Below the pieces are notes generated by a model, which saw only the letters and a list, made by a program, of their open reading frames with translations, was not told the DNA's origin and made no database searches. Both the position numbers and the translations under genes were made by a program. 25,949 bases of DNA from Bacteroides sp. UBA1773 (GTDB lineage: Bacteria > Bacteroidota > Bacteroidia > Bacteroidales > Bacteroidaceae): contig DCGR01000035.1 of assembly GCA_002315285.1 (NCBI GenBank), positions 41,984 through 67,932 on the forward strand, in the 5' to 3' direction. This document shows, in pieces, positions 1 to 7,198 of this stretch; the first letter of the stretch is position 1; every line of letters starts with the position of its first letter.

Positions 1-1307
1 TCACGAACCAGTCGAACGAGGATGGCGCGGTGCAGAAGAACATCGTCTGGCGAGGGAATGAAGTCTGGAACTGCGAATACTCGTACGAGTACTGGCAGCA
101 GGGCGACAATGCGAAGACCGAGAATGTCGTTGTCAAAGGTAATCGCTTCCGCGATGCCGGCAAGGGCTGGGGACACCGTCAGCGGTGGAATCCGAACGCG
201 GCGCATTTGATGTTCTATGACACGACGGCAGAGACGCGCGGCTTCGTCGTTGCGGACAATGTCTTCTCGCGTTCCGAAGACACGCTCTTCCGATTCTTCA
301 ATGATTGGCGCGCGCGGGTGATCTTAGTCTCCAACCGTTGGGAGGCGGATGGCAAGTTACTCTGTCGCTTCCACGGACGTCCGACGGCGAACCTCGTCTA
401 CAAGTACCCGGACCGTCTCGATCAGATGCACGAAGACAACCTTGCGGAGATCGAGTTCCAGACGGTGTCGAGACCGCGCGTCTTCCAGTCGAACGAAGTC
501 GAGGATTTCCTGCGGTTTCTCCGCCCTGAGGTCATTCCTCCGCCGGCATCCCCGCGTAACGCCACGCTGCGGACGGCGAGCGGTCCTCTCGTGCAGGCGC
601 ACCGTGGCGGCCGTGCCGAATATGACGACAATGCGGCCGGAGGTTTCGCCTGGTGCGTCAATCAGGGCGTTCGGGGGTTTGAGACCGACGTGCGCTTTAC
701 GAAGGATAAGCGGCTAGTTGTGATGCATGACAAAAATGTCAGCCGCACGACAGACGGCAAGGGCGTAGTTTCGGAGATGACGTTTGATGAGTTGCGCAAG
801 CTCCGGTTGAAGAAAAGCGGAGAGCTCGTGCCGACTGCAGAGGAGGTCTTTCAGACTCTGAAACGGCGCGAAGACGTCTTCATCGAAATTGAAATGAAGG
901 CCAAGCCGGACGAATTCTACACGCCCGAGATACTGGAGGACTACTGCCGCAAGCTGACGGAAGTCGCCGAATCGTGTCTGGCAGCAGGGACGTACGCATA
1001 CACCTGCTTCAACACGGGGACTCTGGAGACGATGCACCGCGTAGCTCCGAACGCCCCGATCGGGCTTATCGTGGAAGAGACTCTCACGGACGAACACCTG
1101 GAATTGGCCCGACGGCTTCGGTGTTGTTCTGTGGCGCCGGTTTTGGCGACGACAAAGGAAATGGTCGACAAGGCGCATGCGGCTGGGTTGACTGTCTGCC
1201 TGTGGATGGTTCAGGATGAGGATTGCTACGTCGAGGCGAGGGAGAAGGGTGCCGACCGCATCACAACGGATTATCCGCAGCGGATTGAGGCGGCGGTTCG
1301 TCGTTGA
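1..1307 (+). CDS. Beta-helix / glycerophosphodiester phosphodiesterase fusion, 5' end outside window
   Basis: The frame is open from the window edge (codons from base 3), so the first in-frame GTG at 30 is probably not the real start and the protein is N-terminally truncated here. Residues are counted from that GTG. Residues 1 to about 110 have the repeated 'V-x-N-x-F' turns of a right-handed parallel beta-helix (ENVVVKGNRFRDAG, GFVVADNVFSRS). From about residue 187 a GDPD (PF03009-type) domain follows: HRGG with His191, FETDVRF with Glu218 and Asp220, VVMHD with His233, then RTTDGKG and FIEIEMK. The usual PENT after HRGG is here YDDN. GDPD enzymes hydrolyse glycerophosphodiesters to an alcohol and glycerol phosphate. 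The beta-helix suggests binding to a polysaccharide or surface polymer, which is inference. It lies 55 bases before the glycerol-1-phosphate dehydrogenase-like gene, so the two may be co-transcribed. Confidence 0.85.
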   Translation, partial: TNQSNEDGAVQKNIVWRGNEVWNCEYSYEYWQQGDNAKTENVVVKGNRFRDAGKGWGHRQRWNPNAAHLMFYDTTAETRGFVVADNVFSRSEDTLFRFFNDWRARVILVSNRWEADGKLLCRFHGRPTANLVYKYPDRLDQMHEDNLAEIEFQTVSRPRVFQSNEVEDFLRFLRPEVIPPPASPRNATLRTASGPLVQAHRGGRAEYDDNAAGGFAWCVNQGVRGFETDVRFTKDKRLVVMHDKNVSRTTDGKGVVSEMTFDELRKLRLKKSGELVPTAEEVFQTLKRREDVFIEIEMKAKPDEFYTPEILEDYCRKLTEVAESCLAAGTYAYTCFNTGTLETMHRVAPNAPIGLIVEETLTDEHLELARRLRCCSVAPVLATTKEMVDKAHAAGLTVCLWMVQDEDCYVEAREKGADRITTDYPQRIEAAVRR

Positions 1308-1362
1308 TGATCTCTACATTGTCGAAGTCGGGGTTTGGTAACAAGAGAAAGGAGACAGATAA

Positions 1363-2700
1363 TTGAATCTGGTTGAAGAGGCACTGAAGCATACGACGGA
1401 CACGAAGGACTGCCTGATCGGCGCGGGCGTGGCTGCGCGGACGGGCGAGATGTTCCGGAATCTCTTTCCGGGCGAGAAGGCGGTTGTGGTCGCCGATGCG
1501 AATACTTGGCGCGTGGCGGGCGAGACAGTGGAAAGGTCGTTGGCCGAGGCCGGTGTCAGGACGGAGAAGGCGTTTGTCTTCACCAATCCGGAACTCTTCG
1601 CCGAATGGTCGTATGTGATTCAGTTGGAGGAGGGGCTCAGGGGTGTCCCCGCCGTTCCCGTCGCCGTCGGCTCAGGTGTCATCAACGACCTTTGCAAGCT
1701 TTCGGCCGCCCATCTCGGCCAGTCGTATCTGAGCGTTGCAACCGCCGCTTCGGTGGATGGCTACACCTCGTTTGGCGCTTCCATATCCTACAAGGGTCTG
1801 AAGCAGACCTTCGACTGTCCTGCACCGGTGGCTTTGTTGGCCGATGTGGATGTGTTGGCCAATGCCCCTAAGGTCATGACCGCCGCTGGTTATGCCGACC
1901 TCGCTGCCAAGATTCCCTGTGGCGCGGAGTGGATGATTGCCGACCTGTTCGGTACCGAACCCATCATACCCGAAGCATGGCACATGCTGCAAGACGTGCT
2001 CGTGGAACAACTGTCCGATCCCGAAGGGGTGGCAGCAGGAAAGCCGGAGTCGATAGAGGCTCTCTTCGAGGGACTCACGCTGAGCGGATTTGCCATGCAG
2101 GCTGCCCGCAGCAGCCGTCCGGCTTCGTGCACCGACCACCTTTTCAGCCATTACCTCGACATGACCCATCACACCTTCCAGGGAGAATTGCAGAGCCATG
2201 GCTTTCAGGTAGCCATCGGCACTCTCACCATGTGTGCTTTCTTCGATGCCTTCCTGCAGATGGACCTTTCCACGCTCGATGTGGAGCACTGTGTGGCACA
2301 ATGGCCCACACTCGAGCAGGAGCAGGAGCGTGCCCGCCAGTTGTTCAGCCAATTCATCGACCCCGAACTGGGCTATCGCGAGATTACCCGCAAGTATTCC
2401 GATGCTGGGGAGGTGCGCAAGCAACTTACCCTTGTGCGCGACAATTGGACCGATCTGCGCGACCGCTGCCGCCGTCAAGTGTTCCCTTTTGCAAAAATGC
2501 AGCAGCTCTTCAAGGCTGTGGGCGCACCAGCCGACCCTGCCGACATCGGTGTCGCCCGTCAGCAGTTGCTCTCCATGGTGCCATTCACCCAGCTCATGCG
2601 TTGGCGCATCAACTTGCTCGACTTGGCCAAGCGTGCCTGCATCTACGATGAACTCGTAGCCAAGGTGTTTGGCAAGGGAGGTGCATGGGAAGTCGGATGA
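1363..2700 (+). CDS. sn-glycerol-1-phosphate dehydrogenase (AraM/EgsA family)
   Basis: A 445-aa member of the iron/zinc alcohol dehydrogenase-dehydroquinate synthase fold. These enzymes interconvert DHAP and sn-glycerol-1-phosphate with NAD(P)H. Visible marks are the nucleotide-binding GSGVINDL (residues 103-110), TAASVDGYTSFGAS, and the metal ligands expected for the family: Asp179 (GYADLAAK), His259 (CTDHLFSH) and His279 (QSHGF). The start is TTG at 1363, chosen because AAAGGAGA (1348-1355) sits at the right distance and the protein then has normal family length. The upstream gene releases glycerol phosphate, so a shared pathway is plausible. Codon style changes inside the gene: the first third favours GCG, ACG, CCG and CGG, the rest favours GCC, ACC and CGC. 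This suggests a mosaic gene or an assembly join. Confidence 0.85.
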   Translation: MNLVEEALKHTTDTKDCLIGAGVAARTGEMFRNLFPGEKAVVVADANTWRVAGETVERSLAEAGVRTEKAFVFTNPELFAEWSYVIQLEEGLRGVPAVPVAVGSGVINDLCKLSAAHLGQSYLSVATAASVDGYTSFGASISYKGLKQTFDCPAPVALLADVDVLANAPKVMTAAGYADLAAKIPCGAEWMIADLFGTEPIIPEAWHMLQDVLVEQLSDPEGVAAGKPESIEALFEGLTLSGFAMQAARSSRPASCTDHLFSHYLDMTHHTFQGELQSHGFQVAIGTLTMCAFFDAFLQMDLSTLDVEHCVAQWPTLEQEQERARQLFSQFIDPELGYREITRKYSDAGEVRKQLTLVRDNWTDLRDRCRRQVFPFAKMQQLFKAVGAPADPADIGVARQQLLSMVPFTQLMRWRINLLDLAKRACIYDELVAKVFGKGGAWEVG

Positions 2701-2737
2701 CCATCCCTTCTTGATGTGCCATACCACACACAACAAC

Positions 2738-2790
2738 AACGACCGACGTGCCTCATTTGTCATACGGACTCTGCGCGTCGGTCGTTTTCA
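2738..2790. terminator. Hairpin terminator between convergent araM-like gene and lgt
   Basis: An 11-bp perfect stem (2738-2748 pairing with 2776-2786) with a 27-base loop is followed by TTTT on the plus strand. On the other strand the stem is preceded by A-rich sequence. It sits between two convergent genes and can serve the plus-strand gene and perhaps lgt. Confidence 0.7.
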
Positions 2791-2806
2791 TGTTCTGGCC
2801 AAAGCC

Positions 2807-3646
2807 TTATTTTTTGTTCTTTTGAACAGGTGATTCCTGGTTCATGAAAGCCTTTACAGCCAGATGGATGCCCAATAGGATGAATGGGATGCTCAGCCAT
2901 TGGCCAATGTCGAGAGTCATGCCTATCTCACTCTCTACCTGAGGATTTTTCATGAACTCGAGTGCGAAGCGTGTCCCGAAGAAAATGAGAAGTCCTACTC
3001 CGGTAATGAGTCCTTCCCTACGTTGCGCACCTTGTTTCAGCATCACCCATGCCACGATGCCCGCTACCGCACAGTACATCATCTCATAGATTTGTGTGGG
3101 ATGGCAAGCCAGACCCTCATAAAGCTGATGCCATTCGTGTGAGCGCACGAACAGGAATCCCCATGGCAGGGTGGTGGGATAGCCGAATATCTCGGAATTC
3201 ATGAGGTTGCCCAAACGTATGCAGAAACACAATGCTGCCACACCCACCATCATGCGGTCGAACATGTACCAGATGCTTTTCTTGGCGATCAGGCGCGAAA
3301 ATAGCCAAACGGCCAGAATCACGCCGATGGCGCCCCCATGGCTGGCCAGGCCTCCTTCCCAAATTTTCAGTATCTCCACAGGATGTGTCAGGTAATAGCC
3401 CGGTTGGTAGAACAGGCAATGTCCGATGCGCGCGCCTAAGATAGTGCCTACGATGCAATAGGTGAACAATTTGTCGGGCCAGTTTTCCGGGCAGTTTTCC
3501 TTTCGCAGGACGGGAGCCACCAAGCGGTAAGTCAACAAGAAACCTATTGCCCACAACAAGCCATACCAACGGATTTCGCGGCTACCCAAACTGAAGATGA
3601 CAGGATCGACATCCCACGTGACAAACAGGAAATTCAGGAAATTCAT
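2807..3646 (-). CDS. lgt: Prolipoprotein diacylglyceryl transferase
   Basis: This inner-membrane enzyme transfers diacylglycerol from phosphatidylglycerol to the lipobox cysteine of prolipoproteins, the first step in lipoprotein maturation. At 279 aa it has normal family length with several hydrophobic segments. Family marks are RIGHCLFY (74-80), GGLASHGG with His103, and the signature RLGNLMNSEIFG (144-155) with the conserved Arg144; HPTQIYE and GTRFALEFMK follow. The gene lies 41 bases downstream of the ddh-like gene on the same strand and is probably transcribed with it. Several products in this window carry lipoboxes and would be its substrates (the GH88, M3 peptidase and small lipoprotein genes). 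Confidence 0.96.
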   Translation of the reverse strand: MNFLNFLFVTWDVDPVIFSLGSREIRWYGLLWAIGFLLTYRLVAPVLRKENCPENWPDKLFTYCIVGTILGARIGHCLFYQPGYYLTHPVEILKIWEGGLASHGGAIGVILAVWLFSRLIAKKSIWYMFDRMMVGVAALCFCIRLGNLMNSEIFGYPTTLPWGFLFVRSHEWHQLYEGLACHPTQIYEMMYCAVAGIVAWVMLKQGAQRREGLITGVGLLIFFGTRFALEFMKNPQVESEIGMTLDIGQWLSIPFILLGIHLAVKAFMNQESPVQKNKK

Positions 3647-3687
3647 GATTCGTTATGTTTTTGAAAGAATAAATTGTGTCTGTTGGG

Positions 3688-4587
3688 TCACACCAGATGG
3701 GCCACATGCTCGTCGCGATTGCCTGGCAGCAAATCCACTACGGGTATCTCGATCATGGTGTAGCAGCCCGGTTGCTGGCGCAAGGTGGCGCGAGCCGCTG
3801 CCACAAGTATCTGTGCTGTCAGTGCAGGGTTGTTGATTTTCATGTCGAACTCGAACAACTGGTTGTGGGTCTGTCCTGACACACCTTTGCGCACCAGGTT
3901 CACGCCATGGCCCACATCGTTCAGCTCATCCACACATGCCACCTGTTGCACATGAGTTTCGTCGTTCACAAAATAGGGGTCGGCCTTGATGGCTGCCTCC
4001 ACCGTGGCGAAATCCGCACCTTCCTCCAGCTCCACATACACCATGCGCCGATGGATGCCCGTGCCTATGGGAATGGTCATGGAGAGGGCATCGCGTACAC
4101 CCGCAATCGAACGGACTGCCACCGAATGGCCCATGCTGCGACCAGGCCCGAAATTGGTGTAGGTGATGCCTTTGGGGGCCATGGCAAGCAACAGTGCACG
4201 AACCACTGAGTCGCTGCCCGGATCCCATCCCGCGCTGATGATGCTTACCGCATTGTTGCGTTGGGCCACTTCGCGGAGGTCGCGGCGCAACTGTGGAATC
4301 TCGCTATGGAAATCGAAACTGTCAACGGTGTTGATGCCCATTGCCAAAATGCGTTCCGCATATGCTTTCACCTTTCGGGTAGGAGTGGCAAGAATGGCCA
4401 CATCGACATCCGTCAGATTGGCGATGTCGCTCACTACCTGATAATCCTTCAATTCACTGGGCAGATTGGCTGCGCCATGACGGCGAACCACACCTGCAAT
4501 CTCACAATCGGCAGCGGTGGCCAGTGCTTCCACCACATACTTTCCAATGTTGCCATAACCAACAACGGCAACTCTCATTTTTCTCAT
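3688..4587 (-). CDS. ddh: meso-diaminopimelate D-dehydrogenase
   Basis: This enzyme makes meso-diaminopimelate from tetrahydrodipicolinate, ammonia and NADPH in one step, supplying lysine and peptidoglycan synthesis. The protein has an N-terminal Rossmann site (VAVVGYGNIGKYV, glycines at 10-15), the SFDFH segment, and the family stretch SAGWDPGSDSVVRAL followed by GPGRSMGHS. The frame is open further upstream to a TTG at 4617, but that codon overlaps the -7 promoter box at 4615-4622. ATG 4587 (MRKMRVAVVG) is therefore preferred; ATG 4578 is also possible. Length is 299 aa, normal for the family. The gene is first in an apparent ddh-lgt unit and is divergent from ruvA. Confidence 0.93.
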   Translation of the reverse strand: MRKMRVAVVGYGNIGKYVVEALATAADCEIAGVVRRHGAANLPSELKDYQVVSDIANLTDVDVAILATPTRKVKAYAERILAMGINTVDSFDFHSEIPQLRRDLREVAQRNNAVSIISAGWDPGSDSVVRALLLAMAPKGITYTNFGPGRSMGHSVAVRSIAGVRDALSMTIPIGTGIHRRMVYVELEEGADFATVEAAIKADPYFVNDETHVQQVACVDELNDVGHGVNLVRKGVSGQTHNQLFEFDMKINNPALTAQILVAAARATLRQQPGCYTMIEIPVVDLLPGNRDEHVAHLV

Positions 4588-4614
4588 CTTTTGTATTGCT
4601 TTAAATTCAGAGGG

Positions 4615-4622
4615 CAAAATTA
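4615..4622 (-). promoter_or_regulatory. -7 promoter box of ddh
   Basis: On the minus strand this reads TAATTTTG, matching the Bacteroidetes -7 consensus TAnnTTTG, 27 bases upstream of the chosen ddh start. No TTTG -33 box was found at the usual distance. Confidence 0.6.
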
Positions 4623-4644
4623 CACAAAAACAAAAAGAAAATCA

Positions 4645-4652
4645 TAATTTTG
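4645..4652 (+). promoter_or_regulatory. -7 promoter box of ruvA
   Basis: TAATTTTG matches TAnnTTTG and ends 24 bases before the ruvA ATG at 4677, implying a leader of under 25 bases. It is back to back with the ddh box only 22 bases away, so the two divergent promoters must share space. Confidence 0.6.
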
Positions 4653-4676
4653 CCAAAAAATTGGAAAAAGATAGTC

Positions 4677-5264
4677 ATGATAGAGTATGTAAAAGGAAAC
4701 ATCGATGAGCTCACACCGGCCATGGCCGTGATAGACTGCCATGGGGTGGGCTACGACATGAGTATTTCGCTCAACACTTACAGTGCCTTGCAAGGCAAGG
4801 ATTCGGCCAAGCTGTATGTCTATGAAGCCATACGCGAAGATGCCTACACACTCTACGGATTCGCATCGCGACAGGAGCGCGACGTGTTCCTGCTACTCAT
4901 CAGTGTGTCGGGGGTGGGAGGCAACACGGCTCGTATGATTCTCTCGGCGCTCTCGGTGGCCGAACTGTGCAATGTCATCAGTTCGGGCAACCATAAGTTG
5001 CTGAGCACCGTAAAAGGTATTGGTCCCAAGTCGGCACAACGCATCATCGTCGATTTGAAGGACAAGATCCAGAGCCTGGGCATCGAAGGCGAGGCACCTT
5101 CCACGGTCACCATCAATAGCGAAGTGCAAAACGAGGCTGTCAACGCACTCACTACGTTGGGATTCCCGCCAGCCGCATCTGTGAAGGTGGTGCAGGCCAT
5201 CCTTAAGGACAGTCCGGAACTCACGGTCGAAAAAGTCATCAAGATGGCACTCAAGATGCTGTAA
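4677..5264 (+). CDS. ruvA: Holliday junction branch migration protein RuvA
   Basis: RuvA binds Holliday junctions as a tetramer and loads the RuvB motor. The 195-aa protein opens with the OB-fold domain (MIEYVKGNIDEL, VIDCHGVGYDMSISL). Two helix-hairpin-helix motifs follow at residues 77-86 (VSGVGGNTAR) and 111-122 (TVKGIGPKSAQR). The C-terminal domain III (QNEAVNALTTLGFPPAASVKVV) contacts RuvB. ATG 4677 is chosen over the in-frame codon at 4650 because that codon lies inside the -7 box and the family starts at MIEY. No ruvB or ruvC is adjacent, and the gene is followed by a long gene-poor stretch. Confidence 0.97.
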   Translation: MIEYVKGNIDELTPAMAVIDCHGVGYDMSISLNTYSALQGKDSAKLYVYEAIREDAYTLYGFASRQERDVFLLLISVSGVGGNTARMILSALSVAELCNVISSGNHKLLSTVKGIGPKSAQRIIVDLKDKIQSLGIEGEAPSTVTINSEVQNEAVNALTTLGFPPAASVKVVQAILKDSPELTVEKVIKMALKML

Positions 5265-5851
5265 TCAGCCGTCAGTCATCAGCCAACTCATAGTATAGTG
5301 CATGGACCTAAGTCCATAGTCATCGCTCTCCACTCTCCACTATGGTTATCGTTTTGGCTCTCCGACCTTGTGTAAAAATCCGGGAAATGACTGCATGGCT
5401 TATGGCGGTTTTGTGGCCTGTACTTTTTCATCGAGAGGCCTCTAATCTTTTTTTACTGTACTCTCGTGGAGCAAGTACTGGGCAGTAAATGGTGACTGGA
5501 TATGCTGACCTTCATTGGTTTTATGGCTCATTGTAGGATTGTAACTATTCAGGCCGTGTAAGGCATACCTACTTTTCTGGAATTAACAATCAGGCCAAGT
5601 TGTTTTTTACACGTTACATAAAATAGGGTACACATCTACACACTTTTCAGAAGGGAAGTTCGTCCATGCGAAGGCGGGGCAATTGAGAAATGAATGCCTC
5701 ACAGAAACGTTATCGGGTGACAACTTCCCATAAGAGAGAAACTGACAACTGGATAAACCATTGGATTGCAGAAACAACCTCTCATGAGGTGTCGGGATTT
5801 TCACTTGCAAGGTAAAAATGCGTGGTGAAAAGGTCTGTAGAAAGAATGACT
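5265..5851. other. Gene-poor stretch after ruvA
   Basis: No convincing gene or RNA was recognised here. Near the start are two small inverted repeats: 5302-5307 with 5312-5317, and 5314-5320 with 5339-5345. They may act as a weak terminator for ruvA. The TCAGTCATCAG-like text at 5265-5285 looks like worn intergenic repeat sequence. The stretch also holds one open frame on the minus strand (5607-5810), listed separately. Its length beside a likely RiPP-type cluster could reflect past insertion and decay, which is inference. Confidence 0.5.
5607..5810 (-). CDS. Doubtful 67-aa ORF, unrecognised
   Basis: I do not recognise this product. It is an open minus-strand frame with a TTG start, containing four cysteines (in SSCQF, NCPAF, EKCVD and LCNV) and no clear signal peptide or domain. 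It begins 41 bases after the stop of the 28-aa peptide gene and could be read from the same promoter, which is the only reason to list it. It may be chance or the relic of an older gene. Confidence 0.2.
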   Translation of the reverse strand: MQVKIPTPHERLFLQSNGLSSCQFLSYGKLSPDNVSVRHSFLNCPAFAWTNFPSEKCVDVYPILCNV

Positions 5852-5938
5852 TTATTCCGCAGAAGTCGCTGTGAAAACAGCGTTGTTTTCATCAAGGGCA
5901 ACCACCTCAAACTCGGGGGATTCATGTACTTGTTCCAT
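5852..5938 (-). CDS. 28-aa peptide, candidate RiPP precursor
   Basis: A very short gene with ATG at 5938 and TAA at 5852-5854. The product begins MEQVHESPEFEVV and ends NNAVFTATSAE. It has no signal peptide, is acidic, and has a small, Ser/Thr-rich tail. The support for a real gene is its promoter: TACTTTTG (5978 to 5971) with TTTG (6001 to 5998) exactly 19 bases upstream on the minus strand, giving a leader of roughly 25-30 bases. It is divergent from the nucleotidyltransferase and kinase genes. The pattern 'short leader with SPEFEVV, then Ala/Ser/Thr-rich end' resembles small precursor-like peptides of gut Bacteroidales as I recall them. That it is the substrate of the adjacent kinase or transferase is inference. 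Confidence 0.55.
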   Translation of the reverse strand: MEQVHESPEFEVVALDENNAVFTATSAE

Positions 5939-5970
5939 GTCAAATATTAATTTAGAATTCAAAAATCACG

Positions 5971-6001
5971 CAAAAGTATGAAAAACTGATTGAAAAGCAA
6001 A
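5971..6001 (-). promoter_or_regulatory. Consensus -33/-7 promoter for the 28-aa peptide
   Basis: On the minus strand TTTG (6001-5998), 19 bases, then TACTTTTG (5978-5971). This is an exact fit to the Bacteroidetes TTTG-N19-TAnnTTTG arrangement. The only start codon with a sensible frame downstream is ATG 5938. Confidence 0.75.
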
Positions 6002-6019
6002 ATCCAACAAGAAAAAACT

Positions 6020-6027
6020 TATTTTTG
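6020..6027 (+). promoter_or_regulatory. -7 box of the nucleotidyltransferase-kinase unit
   Basis: TATTTTTG ends only 8 bases before ATG 6036. Transcription should start about 3-7 bases after the box, so the mRNA would have almost no leader. No TTTG lies at the -33 position. Confidence 0.55.
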
Positions 6028-6035
6028 CAGTGATT

Positions 6036-7193
6036 ATGAGACACGATATCAACATAAACGACAGAGACTTTTTCACACTTCTTCGTGCTGGACTTTGGGA
6101 GAAAGCCGATGGGGTGCTGTCAACCAATCCAGACTGGGAGTACATATACAGGTTGGCCGACAAACAGAAAGTGCAGGGAATCATTGCAGAGGGAATATCG
6201 GTGATGGGAATTGTTTCTGGAATACCCAACGACATTTTCAACAGCCTCATCACCGACAGAGGTTACATCGTAAAGAAAAACATCCAGGTGAACGCTGTTC
6301 AGGAAAAGCTGTGCCAGGCACTTGACGACAACGGAATACCTTATGTCATTCTGAAGGGACAAGCGGTGGCGCAGTCGTACGCGAAGCCTGAAATACGCCG
6401 TAGTGGCGACATCGATTTCCTGATAATGGAAAAGGATTTTGTCAAGACTAACCAGATCTTCTCTGCCTTCACTTCTGAAACCGAATACCACACCGAAAGC
6501 GACCTCCATCACGCCCTCCATGTGGATGGTGTGTGGATTGAGACACATGCCATGGCCAAGGCTTACTTCACGGCACGGTTCGACAGGGTTCTGGAGAGAG
6601 AGAAAGGAAAGATGTTTGCAGAACGCTCTTTCGGTTGTTATGACATGAACGGCCACGCAATCAGCATCCCAAATCCGGAGTACACCACCCTGTTTCTGAT
6701 AGGCCACATCTTGAGGCACCTCACGACAGAAGGCATCAGCATGAAGCAGCTGTGCGACTGGGTGAGATACATGTATGTTCAGCATGACCGCATCGACAAG
6801 AAGAAGTTGCGTATGCTTGTGGTGGAAGCTGGGATTTGCGAAGCGTGGAAAAGGTTTTCCGTGTTTGCAGTGGAGTGGCTCGGGCTCCATCTTAATGATG
6901 TGTTGCTTTATGAAGCTGGTCATCAGGAGTATGGTGCTGCCGTCTGGTGGCCAATAAAGAAAGTGCGCGAGCTGAACGACGAATCGAAAAATAAGCACAT
7001 CGACAATTTCTGGCTCCATTACCTGAATGGCTACAAGGAATTCGTGTGCAAAAACAATTACCTTTGGAATATTTCAAAAAAAGCTTTTTTCGAGAGACTC
7101 TGTGATAGGTTTGCTTCCCTGCCAATGGTGTTTCTGAAAAAGCTCTTCGGCTTTGGTGGCGACAGATTCCACATGAACAGATTCAAGAGTTAA
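6036..7193 (+). CDS. Nucleotidyltransferase-fold protein of RiPP-associated type (PF14907-like)
   Basis: A 385-aa protein resembling the 'uncharacterised nucleotidyltransferase' family found beside lasso and other RiPP genes. The core is IPYVILKGQAVAQSYAKPEIRRSGDIDFLI in two parts: LKGQAVA (106-112), and SGDIDFLI with the GDxD metal motif at Gly124-Asp127. A helical C-terminal half follows with VDGVWIETHAMAK and HILRHLTTEGISMKQLCDWVRY. ATG 6036 is chosen because the alternative GTG at 6030 is only 3 bases past the -7 box. The chemistry (nucleotidyl or other group transfer to a peptide) is not known to me. The HPr-kinase-like gene starts 5 bases after its stop, so the two form a unit. In the paeninodin lasso-peptide cluster an HPr-type kinase and a nucleotidyltransferase occur together, which is the basis for the proposed role. 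Confidence 0.82.
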   Translation: MRHDININDRDFFTLLRAGLWEKADGVLSTNPDWEYIYRLADKQKVQGIIAEGISVMGIVSGIPNDIFNSLITDRGYIVKKNIQVNAVQEKLCQALDDNGIPYVILKGQAVAQSYAKPEIRRSGDIDFLIMEKDFVKTNQIFSAFTSETEYHTESDLHHALHVDGVWIETHAMAKAYFTARFDRVLEREKGKMFAERSFGCYDMNGHAISIPNPEYTTLFLIGHILRHLTTEGISMKQLCDWVRYMYVQHDRIDKKKLRMLVVEAGICEAWKRFSVFAVEWLGLHLNDVLLYEAGHQEYGAAVWWPIKKVRELNDESKNKHIDNFWLHYLNGYKEFVCKNNYLWNISKKAFFERLCDRFASLPMVFLKKLFGFGGDRFHMNRFKS

Positions 7194-7198
7194 GCCTT

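Noticed and set aside
1672..2763. 363-aa open frame on the minus strand opposite the araM-like gene
   Set aside because: Runs antisense to a well-marked dehydrogenase and shows no domain of its own; the frame is open because of codon bias.
5430..5470. Palindrome AGAGGCCTCT followed by a T-run as a terminator
   Set aside because: The palindrome has no loop, so it cannot form a stable hairpin of useful length.
6120..7019. 299-aa minus-strand open frame
   Set aside because: Antisense to the nucleotidyltransferase, whose GDxD motif and operon context are convincing.
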